Below, one piece after another: positions 44,841 to 54,482 of a stretch of DNA of 64,000 bases. Origin of the DNA: Crenobacter intestini (GTDB lineage Bacteria > Pseudomonadota > Gammaproteobacteria > Burkholderiales > Chromobacteriaceae). How positions within the stretch are numbered: position 1 is the first letter of the stretch; every line of letters begins with the position of its first letter. Under the pieces are notes generated by a model that had not been told where the DNA came from, made no database searches, and saw nothing but the letters and a program-made list of their open reading frames with translations. Position numbers and translations under genes: made by a program. Location of the stretch: positions 1 to 64,000 of the forward strand of contig NZ_STGJ01000012.1 in the NCBI RefSeq assembly GCF_004919095.1, read 5' to 3'.

Positions 44841-46283
44841 ATGATGAGGAAAGTTTTCGTATCCGGCGCGCTTGCCGTCGCGCTCGCCTTCCCCGCCGCC
44901 CACGCGACGCCGCTGCCCGACATCGGCGTCGCCGGCGAGGGTGCGCTGTCGCAGGCCGAAGAGGCGCGCATCGGCCGCGAGATCCTGTCGCAGTTGCGGG
45001 ACGCCGGCGGCGTCGTGCAGGACCCCGAGGTGAACGCCTACCTCGCGAGGGTCGGCCGGCGCATCACCTCGGCCGCCGGTACCGGTTCCGACTTCACCTT
45101 CTTTGCCGTCGAGGCGCCGTCGATCAACGCTTTCGCGATGCCCGGCGGCGTGATCGGCGTGCACACCGGGCTGATCCTCGCCGCACAGAGCGAAGGGGAG
45201 CTGGCGTCGGTGCTCTCGCACGAAGTCGCCCACGTCACCCAGCGCCACCTCGCGCGGATGCGCGAGACCTCGACGCAGAGCCAGCTGTGGGTGCTCGCCG
45301 CGATCCTGGCCGGCGTGCTCGCCTCGCGTTCGGGCAACTCGGACGCGACCTTCGGCGCGATCAACGCAGGCCTGGGCATGGCGCAGCAAAGCCAGCTCTC
45401 CTACAGCCGCGACTTCGAGCGCGAGGCCGACCGCATCGGCATGCAGTACCTGGGCGGCGCCGGCTTCGACGCGCGCGCGATGCCCGCCTTCTTCGAGCGG
45501 CTGCAGCAAACCAGCCGCTACGACGACAACCAGGCGCTGTCCTTCCTGCGCACCCACCCGGTGACCGGCGAGCGCATCAGCGAGGGGCAGACCCGCGCGC
45601 AGCAGACGCCGGTACGCATGAAGCCCGACAGCACCGACTTCCTCCTGGTGCGCGAGAAGCTGCGCATCGCCCAGATGGGGCCGACCGAGGCCGCGCGCTA
45701 CTACCGCAATTCGCTCGCCGAGCGGCGCTTCATCAGCGAAGGCGCGCAATGGTACGGCCTTGCGCGCACCCAGCTGGCCGAGCGCCGCTTCGCCGACGCG
45801 GGGCAGTCGCTCGCGCGCGCACGGCAGACGCTCCCCGACGACGCGATGCTGTTCGCGCTCGAGGGCGAGATCGCGCTCGCGGCAGGCGAGCCGCAGGCGG
45901 CGCTGGCCGCGTACCGCAAGGGGCTGGCCGCTTTTCCCGAGCAGCGCGTGCTGTTCGCCGGCGAAGTCGACGCGCTGCAGGCGACCGGCCAGCGCGCCGC
46001 CGCGCTCGAGCGCGTACGCGCGCTGCTTGCCCGCTACCCGACCGATTCCGCGCTGTGGCGGCTGTCGGCCAGGCTGTACGGCGAGGGCGATGCGCTGAAC
46101 TACCACGCCGCGCTGGGCAACGCGTTCTATTTCGAAAACGCGTTCGAACCCGCGCTGATCCAGTACCGGCTCGCCAACGCGGCCGCCGGTGACAACTTCT
46201 ACCTGCGCTCGACCATCGAGGCGCGCCTGCGCGAGCTTGAACCGCTCACCAAGGGTGGCGGCGCAAGCCGCACCCCGCGCTGA
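44841..46283 (+). CDS. M48-family periplasmic metalloprotease with TPR repeats (BepA/LoiP-like)
   Basis: The 480-aa precursor has a signal peptide (1-22, AHA-TP), an M48 peptidase domain with the zinc site HEVAH (H127, E128, H131) and E195 in READRIG, and a C-terminal half of TPR-like helices (ARTQLAERRFADAGQSL and following repeats). BepA-type proteins degrade or help assemble LptD and other outer-membrane proteins, so it may serve the same process as LptE, TamA and TamB in this window. The stop is followed by a short terminator. Confidence 0.88.
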   Translation: MMRKVFVSGALAVALAFPAAHATPLPDIGVAGEGALSQAEEARIGREILSQLRDAGGVVQDPEVNAYLARVGRRITSAAGTGSDFTFFAVEAPSINAFAMPGGVIGVHTGLILAAQSEGELASVLSHEVAHVTQRHLARMRETSTQSQLWVLAAILAGVLASRSGNSDATFGAINAGLGMAQQSQLSYSRDFEREADRIGMQYLGGAGFDARAMPAFFERLQQTSRYDDNQALSFLRTHPVTGERISEGQTRAQQTPVRMKPDSTDFLLVREKLRIAQMGPTEAARYYRNSLAERRFISEGAQWYGLARTQLAERRFADAGQSLARARQTLPDDAMLFALEGEIALAAGEPQAALAAYRKGLAAFPEQRVLFAGEVDALQATGQRAAALERVRALLARYPTDSALWRLSARLYGEGDALNYHAALGNAFYFENAFEPALIQYRLANAAAGDNFYLRSTIEARLRELEPLTKGGGASRTPR

Positions 46284-46307
46284 TTCGCCCAAATACAACA
46301 TGCTGCA

Positions 46308-46327
46308 ATGCGGCATCCGCTTTTTTT
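46308..46327 (+). terminator. Short terminator after the M48 protease gene
   Basis: GCGG (46310-46313) and CCGC (46317-46320) with a CAT loop, extended by A-T pairs across one mismatch, are followed by seven T. The stem is short but the T run is the best in the region. Confidence 0.5.
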
Positions 46328-46404
46328 GCCGGCCGCGTAGAGCCCATGCACTAAACCCCTATTCCAAATGTCGTGCCACCCGATTAAACTCGCGAGTGCT
46401 GATC

Positions 46405-46447
46405 ATTTGTGTTCGTATCCGATCATGACAGCGTGAATTTGTGTTCG
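46405..46447 (+). promoter_or_regulatory. Pair of direct repeats upstream of aceE
   Basis: ATTTGTGTTCG occurs twice (46405-46415 and 46437-46447), 32 bp apart start to start, about three helical turns. GATCAT also occurs twice (46401 and 46421). They lie 90-130 bp before the aceE ATG and look like sites for a regulator binding one face of the DNA. They do not match the E. coli PdhR site. Confidence 0.45.
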
Positions 46448-46535
46448 ACTGCGAAGTCTTTGCGCGCGGTCGGCGCCACAAACGACGGCGGGGGTCACGA
46501 GCCCGCGCCGCACCGACATCCGTGAAGGAGTAACA

Positions 46536-49199
46536 ATGGCTGAACGTTTTCCCGACGATCTCGACCCCCAGCAGACCCAGGAATGGACCGACGCGCTCGC
46601 CTCGGTGCTCGCAGTCGAGGGCCCCGAGCGCGCGCACTTCCTGCTGCAGACGCTGGTCGAGCAGGCGCGCCGCCAGGGCGGCTACCTGCCGTTCGACGCG
46701 ACCACCGCGTACCTGAACACCATTCCGGTCGGCCGCGAGAAGAAGTCGCCGGGCAACCATGAGCTCGAGCACCGCATCCGTTCGATCAACCGCTGGAACG
46801 CCGCCGCCATGGTGCTGCGCGCCGGCAAGAAGAACCTCGAGCTCGGCGGCCATATCGCCAGTTTCCAGTCCTCCGCGACGCTGTACGACGTCGGCTTCAA
46901 CCATTTCTGGCGCGCGCCGAACGACGAGCAGGACGGTGACCTGGTGTTCTTCCAGGGCCACATCGCGCCGGGCATCTACGCGCGCGCCTTCCTCGAGGGC
47001 CGCCTGTCCGAGGCCGACCTCGACAACTTCCGCCAGGAAGTCGACGGGCAGGGCCTGTCGTCGTACCCGCACCCGTGGCTGATGCCGGACTTCTGGCAGT
47101 TCCCGACCGTGTCGATGGGTCTCGGCCCCTTGATGGCGATCTACCAGGCGCGTTTCCTCAAGTACCTGGAGAGCCGCGGCCTCGCGCGCACGCCGGGGCG
47201 CAAGGTGTGGTGCTTCTGCGGCGACGGCGAGATGGACGAGCCGGAGAGCCTGGGCGCGATCGCGCTGGCCGCGCGCGAGGGGCTGGACAACCTGGTGTTC
47301 GTGATCAACTGCAACCTGCAGCGGCTGGATGGCCCGGTGCGCGGTAACGGCAAGATCATCCAGGAACTGGAAGGCGACTTCCGCGGTGCCGGCTGGAACG
47401 TGATCAAGCTGATCTGGGGCAGCCGCTGGGACCCGCTGCTGGCGATGGACAGCAAGGGCCTGCTCAGGAAGCGGATGGAAGAGTGCGTCGACGGTGACTA
47501 CCAGACCTTCAAGTCGAAGGACGGCGCCTACGTGCGCGAGCACTTCTTCGGCAAGTACCCCGAGCTGCGCGAGATGGTCGCCAACATGTCGGACGAGGAG
47601 GTGTGGAACCTCAACCGCGGCGGCCACGACCCGCACAAGGTGTACGCGGCCTACCACGAGGCGGTGCATAACGCCGGCGGCCGCCCGACGGTGATCCTCG
47701 CCAAGACCATCAAGGGCTACGGCATGGGCTCCTCCGGCGAGGCGCAGAACATCGCGCACCAGGCGAAGAAGATGGACCTGGAGAGCCTGCGCAAATTCCG
47801 CGACCGCTTCGGCATCCCGGTGTCCGACGCCGACCTGGAGAGCGTGCCCTACTACAAGCCGGCCGACGACAGCCCGGAGATGGCCTATATGCGCGAGCGC
47901 CGCGCGGTGCTGGGCGGCAGCCTGCCGGCGCGCCGCCCGGTCAAGGCGCCGCTCGCGGTGCCGGGCCTGCACGTGTTCGATTCCATGCTCAAGGATTCCG
48001 GCGAGCGCGAGTTCTCGACCACCATGGCCTTCGTGCGCATGCTGGGTACCCTGCTCAAGGACAAGAACATCGGCCGCCAGATCGTGCCCATCGTACCGGA
48101 CGAGTCGCGCACCTTCGGCATGGAAGGCATGTTCCGCCAGTACGGCATCTGGTCGAGCCAGGGCCAGAACTACGTGCCGCAGGACGCCGACCAGCTGATG
48201 TTCTACAAGGAGTCGAAGGACGGCCAGATGCTGCAGGAAGGCATCAACGAGCCCGGCGCGATGTCGAGCTGGATCGCCGCGGCGACCAGCTACGCCAACC
48301 ACGGCATCCCGATGATCCCGTTCTACATCTACTACTCGATGTTCGGCTTCCAGCGCGTCGGCGACCTCGCGTGGGCGGCCGGCGACATGCGCGCGCGCGG
48401 CTTCATGCTGGGCGGCACCGCCGGGCGCACCACGCTCAACGGCGAGGGCCTGCAGCACGAGGACGGCCACAGCCACATCCAGGCCGGCCTGATCCCCAAC
48501 TGCATCAGCTACGACCCGACCTTCGCGTACGAACTGGCGGTGATCGTGCAGGACGGCCTCAAGCGCATGTATGTGGAGCAGGAGGACGTGTTCTATTACA
48601 TCACACTGATGAACGAGAACTACGCGCACCCGGCGATGCCCGCCGGCGCCGAAGAGGGCATCCTCAAGGGCATGTATCTGCTGCGCGACGGCGGCGACTC
48701 GGCGATCAAGGTCCAGCTGATGGGCTCGGGCACCATCCTCAACGAGGTGATCGCCGCCGCCGACCTGCTGCGCAACGATTTCGGCGTCGCATCCGATATC
48801 TGGAGCGTCACCTCGTTCAACGAACTGGCCCGTGACGGCCGCGCCGCGTCGCGCCACAACCTGCTCAACCCGACCGCGCCGGCCGAGATGTCCTACGTCG
48901 AGACGGCGCTCACCGGCCGCGAAGGTCCGTTCGTCGCCGCGACCGACTATATCCGCGCGTACGCCGAGCAGGTCCGCGAATGGGTGCCCGGCCGCTACGT
49001 GGTGCTTGGCACCGACGGCTTCGGCCGTTCGGACAGCCGCGCCAAGCTGCGTGAATTCTTCGAGGTCGACCGCTACCACGTCGCCGTCGCCGCGCTGTCG
49101 GCGCTCGCCCGCGACGGCAAGGTCGACGCCGCGCGCGTCGCCGAGGCGATCAAGCGTTACGGCGTCAACGTCGACAAGCTGCCGAGCTGGAAGGTGTGA
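46536..49199 (+). CDS. aceE: Pyruvate dehydrogenase E1 component, homodimeric
   Basis: AceE decarboxylates pyruvate with thiamine diphosphate and reductively acetylates the lipoyl groups of AceF. The 887-aa protein has the ThDP motif from GDGEMDEPE (starting about residue 229) to INCNLQRLDG, an SIG-like mid region (HGIPMIPFYIYYSMFGFQRVGDLAW, as adjacent blocks), and the C-terminal domain starting ILNEVIAAADLL. Shine-Dalgarno AAGGAG lies 8 nt upstream. It leads the aceE-aceF-lpdA operon. Confidence 0.97.
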   Translation: MAERFPDDLDPQQTQEWTDALASVLAVEGPERAHFLLQTLVEQARRQGGYLPFDATTAYLNTIPVGREKKSPGNHELEHRIRSINRWNAAAMVLRAGKKNLELGGHIASFQSSATLYDVGFNHFWRAPNDEQDGDLVFFQGHIAPGIYARAFLEGRLSEADLDNFRQEVDGQGLSSYPHPWLMPDFWQFPTVSMGLGPLMAIYQARFLKYLESRGLARTPGRKVWCFCGDGEMDEPESLGAIALAAREGLDNLVFVINCNLQRLDGPVRGNGKIIQELEGDFRGAGWNVIKLIWGSRWDPLLAMDSKGLLRKRMEECVDGDYQTFKSKDGAYVREHFFGKYPELREMVANMSDEEVWNLNRGGHDPHKVYAAYHEAVHNAGGRPTVILAKTIKGYGMGSSGEAQNIAHQAKKMDLESLRKFRDRFGIPVSDADLESVPYYKPADDSPEMAYMRERRAVLGGSLPARRPVKAPLAVPGLHVFDSMLKDSGEREFSTTMAFVRMLGTLLKDKNIGRQIVPIVPDESRTFGMEGMFRQYGIWSSQGQNYVPQDADQLMFYKESKDGQMLQEGINEPGAMSSWIAAATSYANHGIPMIPFYIYYSMFGFQRVGDLAWAAGDMRARGFMLGGTAGRTTLNGEGLQHEDGHSHIQAGLIPNCISYDPTFAYELAVIVQDGLKRMYVEQEDVFYYITLMNENYAHPAMPAGAEEGILKGMYLLRDGGDSAIKVQLMGSGTILNEVIAAADLLRNDFGVASDIWSVTSFNELARDGRAASRHNLLNPTAPAEMSYVETALTGREGPFVAATDYIRAYAEQVREWVPGRYVVLGTDGFGRSDSRAKLREFFEVDRYHVAVAALSALARDGKVDAARVAEAIKRYGVNVDKLPSWKV

Positions 49200-49200
49200 A

Positions 49201-50853
49201 ATGAGCGAGATGATCGAACTGAAAGTGCCCGATATCGGCGGCCATGACGGCGTCGACGTGATCGAAGTGTTTATCAAGCCGGGCGACACCGTCGCCGTTG
49301 ACGACAGCCTGCTGACGCTGGAGACCGACAAGGCGACCATGGAAGTGCCGGCCGACAAGGCAGGCGTGGTGCGCGAAGTGCGCGTCGCGGTCGGCGCCAA
49401 GGTGTCGCAGGGCGACGTGATCGCGCTGCTTGAAGTCACCGGCGCGGTGGCCGCTCCGGCCGCCGCCCAGCCTGCAGCGGCCGTGCAGGCTGAAGCTGCA
49501 CCGGCACCTGCACTGGCGGCAGCACCCGTCGCAGCTCAGGCGCCTGTTGCGGCTACCGGCCGTGTCGAGCTGCGCGTGCCCGACATCGGCGGCCACGCCG
49601 GCGTCGACGTGATCGAAGTGGCGATCGCGGCGGGTGACACCGTCGCGCTCGACGACACCCTGATCACGCTGGAGACCGACAAGGCGACCATGGACGTGCC
49701 GGCGGTCGCCGCCGGCCGCGTGCTGGAAGTCGCGGTCAAGGTCGGCGACAAGGTGGCGCAGGGCGACCTGATCGCGGTGGTCGAAGCAGTGGTGGCCGCG
49801 AGCGCCGCGCAACCGGCGGCTCAGCCTGCCGCACCTGCGGCCGCTCCCGCGCCGGTGGCTGCCGTCGCACCCGTCGCGCAAGTTGCCGCGCCGGTGGCGG
49901 CGCCGGCCAAGGCTGCCGCCGTCGACGAAGCAGGCTTCGTGAAGGCGCACGCCGGCCCGTCGGTGCGCAAGCTCGCGCGCGAACTGGGGGTGGATCTGGG
50001 CCGCGTGCCAGGCTCCGGCCGCAAGGGACGGATCACCGACGAGGACGTCAAGGCGTGGGTGAAGGCGGTACTCGCCGCGCCGGCGCAGGCCGCAGCACCT
50101 GCGGCAGCCTCCGGCGTGGGCTTGGATCTGTTGCCGTGGCCGAAGGTCGACTTCGCCAAGTTCGGCCCGATCAAGACCGAGCCGCTCTCCCGCATCAAGA
50201 AGCTCTCCGGCGCCAACCTCGCGCGCAACTGGGTGATGATCCCGCACGTCACCCAGTTCGACGAGGCGGACATCACCGAGATGGAGGTGTTCCGCAAGGC
50301 CATGGGCGACGAACTGAAGGCCGACGGCGTCAAGCTGACCCCGCTCGCCTTCCTGGTCAAGGCGGTGGTCGCCGCGCTGAAGAAGTACCCGCAGTTCAAC
50401 GCGAGCCTCGACGGCGACCAGCTGGTGCTCAAGGAGTACTACCACGTCGGCTTTGCCGCCGACACGCCGAACGGGCTGGTGGTACCGGTGGTGCGTGATG
50501 CCGACCGGAAGAGCCTGATCGAGATCGCGCAGGAAACCTCGCTGCTCGCCAAGAAGGCGCGCGACGGCAAACTGTTGCCGACCGACATGCAAGGCGGCTG
50601 CTTCAGCATCTCGAGCCTGGGCGGTATCGGCGGCACTGCGTTCACGCCGATCATTAACGCACCCGAAGTGGCGATCCTTGGCGTATCCAAGAGCGAGATC
50701 AAGCCCAAGTGGGACGGTGCCGCGTTCGCGCCGCGGCTGATGCTGCCGTTGAGCCTGTCGTACGACCACCGCGTGATCGACGGCGCCGCCGCCGCGCGCT
50801 TCACCAGCTACCTCGCGCAGGTGCTGGCCGATATTCGCCGGCTGATGCTGTAA
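49201..50853 (+). CDS. aceF: Dihydrolipoamide acetyltransferase (PDH E2)
   Basis: E2 forms the PDH core and transfers acetyl groups to CoA. The 550-aa protein has two lipoyl domains, each with DKAT (lipoyl lysine K44 and a second near 163), joined by Ala/Pro-rich linkers. A peripheral-subunit-binding domain (GPSVRKLARELGVDLGRVPGSG) and the catalytic domain with DHRVIDGA (H523) follow. The linkers (residues about 82-118 and 200-240) are almost pure Ala/Pro/Val/Gln. It starts one base after the aceE stop. Confidence 0.97.
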   Translation: MSEMIELKVPDIGGHDGVDVIEVFIKPGDTVAVDDSLLTLETDKATMEVPADKAGVVREVRVAVGAKVSQGDVIALLEVTGAVAAPAAAQPAAAVQAEAAPAPALAAAPVAAQAPVAATGRVELRVPDIGGHAGVDVIEVAIAAGDTVALDDTLITLETDKATMDVPAVAAGRVLEVAVKVGDKVAQGDLIAVVEAVVAASAAQPAAQPAAPAAAPAPVAAVAPVAQVAAPVAAPAKAAAVDEAGFVKAHAGPSVRKLARELGVDLGRVPGSGRKGRITDEDVKAWVKAVLAAPAQAAAPAAASGVGLDLLPWPKVDFAKFGPIKTEPLSRIKKLSGANLARNWVMIPHVTQFDEADITEMEVFRKAMGDELKADGVKLTPLAFLVKAVVAALKKYPQFNASLDGDQLVLKEYYHVGFAADTPNGLVVPVVRDADRKSLIEIAQETSLLAKKARDGKLLPTDMQGGCFSISSLGGIGGTAFTPIINAPEVAILGVSKSEIKPKWDGAAFAPRLMLPLSLSYDHRVIDGAAAARFTSYLAQVLADIRRLML

Positions 50854-50863
50854 GGGGACGCGC

Positions 50864-52606
50864 ATGAGTGAAATCATCGAACTGAAAGTGCCCGAGATCG
50901 GCGGCCACGCCGGCGTCAGCGTGATCGAAGTGTTTGTCGCGCCGGGCGACGCGGTGGCCGCGGGCGACAGCCTGATCATGCTGGAAACCGACAAGGCGAC
51001 CATGGACGTGCCGGCCGAGGCGGGCGGCGTGTTGCGCCAGCTTAAGGTCGCCGTCGGCGACAAGGTGTCGGCCGGCGACGTGATCGCGCTGCTAGAGGCC
51101 GCCGGCGAGCCGGCACAGCCTGTCGCCGCTGCGGCGGCTCCCGCGGCGGCGCAAGCCGTAAGCGGCGACGCCGACCTCGAATGCGACATGCTGGTGCTGG
51201 GCGGCGGGCCGGGTGGTTACTCGGCAGCGTTCCGCGCGGCCGACCTGGGGATGAAGACCGTGATCGTCGAGCGTTACGGCACGCTGGGTGGCGTCTGCCT
51301 GAACGTCGGCTGCATCCCGTCCAAGGCGCTGTTGCACGTCGCCGCGGTGATCGAGGAGGCGAGCCACTTCGCCGACTGCGGCGTCGCCTTCGGCGCGCCG
51401 CAGGTCGACCTTTCCGCGCTGCGCGCGCACAAGGAAAAGGTGGTCGGCAAGCTGACCACCGGCCTCGCCGGCATGGCCAAGGCGCGTGCAGTTGAAGTGG
51501 TGCGCGGTAACGGCCGCTTCGTCGACGCGAACCATCTGGAAGTCAGCCTCACCGCCGGCGAAGGCAAGGACGAAACCGGCGCGCGCCGCCTGATCCGCTT
51601 CAAGCAGGCGATCATCGCCGCCGGCAGCCAGCCGGTGAAGCTGCCCTTCCTGCCGGACGACCCGCGCATCGTCGATTCGACCGGCGCGCTGGAGTTGCGC
51701 GAGGTGCCCGGCCGCATGCTGGTGATCGGCGGCGGCATTATCGGCCTGGAGATGGCGACCGTGTACTCGTCGCTGGGCGCGCGCATCGACGTGGTCGAGA
51801 TGGCCGACACCCTGATGGCCGGCGCCGACGCCGACCTCGTCAAGGTGTGGGAGAAGCGCAACGCGCACCGTTTCGACCGTGTGATGCTGCGCACGCGCAC
51901 GGTTGGCGTCACCTGCCGGCCGGACGGCGTGATGGTGAAGTTCGAAGGCGAGCAGGCGCCGGAGTCCGAGCAGAAGTACGACATGGTGCTGGTGTCGGTC
52001 GGCCGCCGTCCGAACGGCAAGCTGACCGGCGCCGAGAACGCCGGCGTCGCCGTCGACGAGCGCGGCTTCATCGCGGTCGACCGCCAGCAGCGCACCAACG
52101 TCGGCCACATCTTCGCGATCGGTGACATCGTCGGCCAGCCCATGCTCGCGCACAAGGGCGTGCACGAGGGCCACGTCGCCGCCGAGGTGGCCGCCGGCCA
52201 CAAGCGTTTCTTCGACGCGCGGGTGATCCCGTCGGTTGCGTACACCGAGCCTGAAGTGGCGTGGGTCGGCCTGACCGAACGCGAGGCGAAGGCGCAGGGC
52301 ATCCGCGTCGGCGTCGGCAAGTTCCCGTGGGCGGCGTCCGGTCGTGCCATCGCCAACGGCTGCGACTACGGCTTCTCCAAGCTGTTGTTCGACGAGGAGA
52401 CCCGCCGCGTGGTCGGCGGCGCGATCGTCGGCCCCAACGCCGGCGACATGATCGGCGAAGTCGCGCTGGCGATCGAGATGGGCTGCGACCCGGACGACAT
52501 CGGCAAGACCATCCATCCGCACCCGACGCTGGGCGAGAGCCTGGGCATGGCCGCCGAGGCATTTGACGGCCATTGCACCGACCTGCCGCCGCAGAAGAAG
52601 CGCTAA
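50864..52606 (+). CDS. lpdA: Dihydrolipoamide dehydrogenase with N-terminal lipoyl domain (PDH E3)
   Basis: E3 reoxidises dihydrolipoyl groups with NAD. The 580-aa protein carries its own lipoyl domain (DKATMDVP, K44), an Ala-rich hinge (about 82-102), and then the flavoprotein: GGGPGGYSAAFRAADLG, redox disulfide C145-C150 (GVCLNVGC), NAD site GGGIIGLEMA, and C-terminal His-Glu (IHPHPTLGE). An E3 with a lipoyl domain is known from Neisseria and related betaproteobacteria. Its lipoyl domain is very similar to those of aceF. It is followed by a terminator. Confidence 0.97.
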   Translation: MSEIIELKVPEIGGHAGVSVIEVFVAPGDAVAAGDSLIMLETDKATMDVPAEAGGVLRQLKVAVGDKVSAGDVIALLEAAGEPAQPVAAAAAPAAAQAVSGDADLECDMLVLGGGPGGYSAAFRAADLGMKTVIVERYGTLGGVCLNVGCIPSKALLHVAAVIEEASHFADCGVAFGAPQVDLSALRAHKEKVVGKLTTGLAGMAKARAVEVVRGNGRFVDANHLEVSLTAGEGKDETGARRLIRFKQAIIAAGSQPVKLPFLPDDPRIVDSTGALELREVPGRMLVIGGGIIGLEMATVYSSLGARIDVVEMADTLMAGADADLVKVWEKRNAHRFDRVMLRTRTVGVTCRPDGVMVKFEGEQAPESEQKYDMVLVSVGRRPNGKLTGAENAGVAVDERGFIAVDRQQRTNVGHIFAIGDIVGQPMLAHKGVHEGHVAAEVAAGHKRFFDARVIPSVAYTEPEVAWVGLTEREAKAQGIRVGVGKFPWAASGRAIANGCDYGFSKLLFDEETRRVVGGAIVGPNAGDMIGEVALAIEMGCDPDDIGKTIHPHPTLGESLGMAAEAFDGHCTDLPPQKKR

Positions 52607-52621
52607 GTCACCGCGTGCCAG

Positions 52622-52655
52622 CGGCCCGTGCCGGCTCCCGGCCCGGGCCGTTTTT
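52622..52655 (+). terminator. Terminator of the PDH operon
   Basis: CGGCCCG (52622-52628) pairs with CGGGCCG (52644-52650), with an inner CCGG/CCGG stem, followed by TTTTT. Confidence 0.8.
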
Positions 52656-52692
52656 GCGTGTGCCCGGCAGGAACCCCCTATGCTTCATGGGT

Positions 52693-52711
52693 TTACCGAT
52701 TCCGTCGGTAA
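52693..52711. promoter_or_regulatory. Inverted repeat in the tamA promoter region
   Basis: TTACCGA (52693-52699) and TCGGTAA (52705-52711) form a perfect 7-bp inverted repeat with a 5-bp spacer, 34 bp before the tamA ATG. A TATACC hexamer (52730-52735) may be the -10. No T run follows, so this is more likely an operator than a terminator. Confidence 0.45.
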
Positions 52712-52744
52712 CGTGCCTGTGCGGTTTCCTATACCATTAGGGAT

Positions 52745-54475
52745 ATGCGCCGCACCATCCTCTGCCTGCTGCTCGCCTGCCTGAGCAGCCCCGTCCTTGC
52801 CGCCCTGTCCTACCGCGTCGACATCGACGCGCCGGACGCGTTAAAGCCGCTGCTCGCCGACAACCTGGAGCTGGTCACCCTCGCCGCCGACCCGGAGATG
52901 GACGAGGGCACGCTTGCTGCGCTGGTCGAAGAGGCGCCGGCAGCGGCCAGGCGTCTCCTGGAGACCGCCGGCTATTTCGGCGCCGGGGTGACGGTGCGCC
53001 GCGACGGCGACACGGTGCGCGTCGACGTGCGTCCCGGCGAACCGGTGCGCATCACGCGCTGGCAGGTGCATTACCGAGGCGCGATCGCTAACGACGCCGC
53101 CGCGCTCGCCGCCTTGCGCGGCGAACTTGCCGAGCAGTGGCCGCTGGCCGACGGCGCGGTGTTCACCCAGGACGGCTGGGACGACGCGAAGAAGCTCGCG
53201 CTGCAACTGGTCGCGGTCGGCGCCTACCCGCTGGCGAAGATCGCCTCGGCCGAGGCGAAGATAGATCCGGCGACCCACGGGGCGGCGCTGACCATCACCA
53301 TCGACAGCGGCGAGCACGTCGACTTCGGCCGCATCCGCGTCGAGGGCCTCAAGCGCTACCCGGAGAAAGTGGTCACCGGCCAGGCCGACTTCCAGCGCGG
53401 TAGCGCGTACAGCCTGGAGAAGCTCACCGCGTTCCAGAGCGCGCTGGAGGCCGACCCGCACTTCTCGTCGGCGATCGTCGTGCCGCTGAAAAACGAGGTT
53501 GCCGAGGGACGCATGCCCATCTTGGTGCGCGTGGTCGAGCTGCCGCGCCAGAAGGCCGAGCTAGGCCTCAAGTGGGACAGCGAGCAGGGGCCGGGGACGC
53601 GTATCGGCTACGAACACTACAACATCTTCCGCCGCGGTTACGTCGGCTCCATCCTGCTCGACTGGAACCGCGACGAGTCTTCGCTGAACTTCGGCCTCGC
53701 GCTGCCGCGCACCCGCGACGGCTACTCGCATACCGCGAACGTCGCGCTGAAGAAGAGCGAGGTGCAGGGCGTCGAGCGCGACTCGGTCGAGGGCGGTGTG
53801 TGGCGACTGCGCCAGCGCGGCGACATCGAGGCGCGCATCGGCGTCGAATACGTGCTCGACCGCGAGACGGTCGGCGGCGTCGAGGACAAGCGCAACCAGG
53901 CGGTGTTCGCGACCGTCGGCTGGACGCAGCGCAAGCTCGACGACGTGCTCGACCCGCGCAACGGCTACCTGCTCGACGGCCGCCTGTCGTCCACGCTCGG
54001 GAGCGCGTTGTCGGACACCGCCTTCGTGCGCGGCCGCGCGCGTGCCGCGCTTTACTGGTCGCCGTCGTTCTTCCCCGGCACCTGGCTCATGCGCGGCGAC
54101 GTGGGCGAAGTGTGGGCGCAGCAGACGGCGTCGGTGCCTTCGTCGCTGCTGTTTCGCGCCGGCGGCGCCGGCAGCGTGCGCGGTTACGAGTACGAGAGCC
54201 TGGGCGTGGCCGGTCCCAATGGCGCGATCGAGGGCGGACGCGTGCTGGCGACCGGCTCGCTGCAGTACATGTTCACCGTGCGCCCGGGCTGGCGGCTCGC
54301 GCTGTTCCACGACCTGGGCGACGCCGCCGACAGCTGGGACAGCTACCGCGCGAGAAAGAGCTACGGCTTCGGTGTCGAGTGGCTGAGCCCGGTCGCGCCG
54401 ATCTCCTTCGATATCGCGCGCGGCGAATCCGAACAAAAGTGGCGCTGGACCATGAGCCTGGGCCTGCCGTTCTGA
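52745..54475 (+). CDS. tamA: Outer-membrane translocation and assembly protein TamA
   Basis: TamA is an Omp85-family barrel that works with TamB in assembling some outer-membrane proteins and in envelope lipid homeostasis. The 576-aa precursor has a signal peptide (1-19), three POTRA-like domains (about 22-265; VDFGRIRVEGLKRYPEKVV in the third) and a 16-strand barrel. The barrel holds the conserved FRAGGAGSVRGYEYESLG (VRGY lock motif, near 475) and ends ...WRWTMSLGLPF with a terminal Phe. tamB begins 7 bp after the stop. Confidence 0.93.
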   Translation: MRRTILCLLLACLSSPVLAALSYRVDIDAPDALKPLLADNLELVTLAADPEMDEGTLAALVEEAPAAARRLLETAGYFGAGVTVRRDGDTVRVDVRPGEPVRITRWQVHYRGAIANDAAALAALRGELAEQWPLADGAVFTQDGWDDAKKLALQLVAVGAYPLAKIASAEAKIDPATHGAALTITIDSGEHVDFGRIRVEGLKRYPEKVVTGQADFQRGSAYSLEKLTAFQSALEADPHFSSAIVVPLKNEVAEGRMPILVRVVELPRQKAELGLKWDSEQGPGTRIGYEHYNIFRRGYVGSILLDWNRDESSLNFGLALPRTRDGYSHTANVALKKSEVQGVERDSVEGGVWRLRQRGDIEARIGVEYVLDRETVGGVEDKRNQAVFATVGWTQRKLDDVLDPRNGYLLDGRLSSTLGSALSDTAFVRGRARAALYWSPSFFPGTWLMRGDVGEVWAQQTASVPSSLLFRAGGAGSVRGYEYESLGVAGPNGAIEGGRVLATGSLQYMFTVRPGWRLALFHDLGDAADSWDSYRARKSYGFGVEWLSPVAPISFDIARGESEQKWRWTMSLGLPF

Positions 54476-54482
54476 CCTGACG

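Noticed and set aside
46359-49439. A 1026-codon open frame antisense to aceE
   Set aside because: Same effect of high third-position G+C; the sense gene is certain and the antisense product resembles no family.
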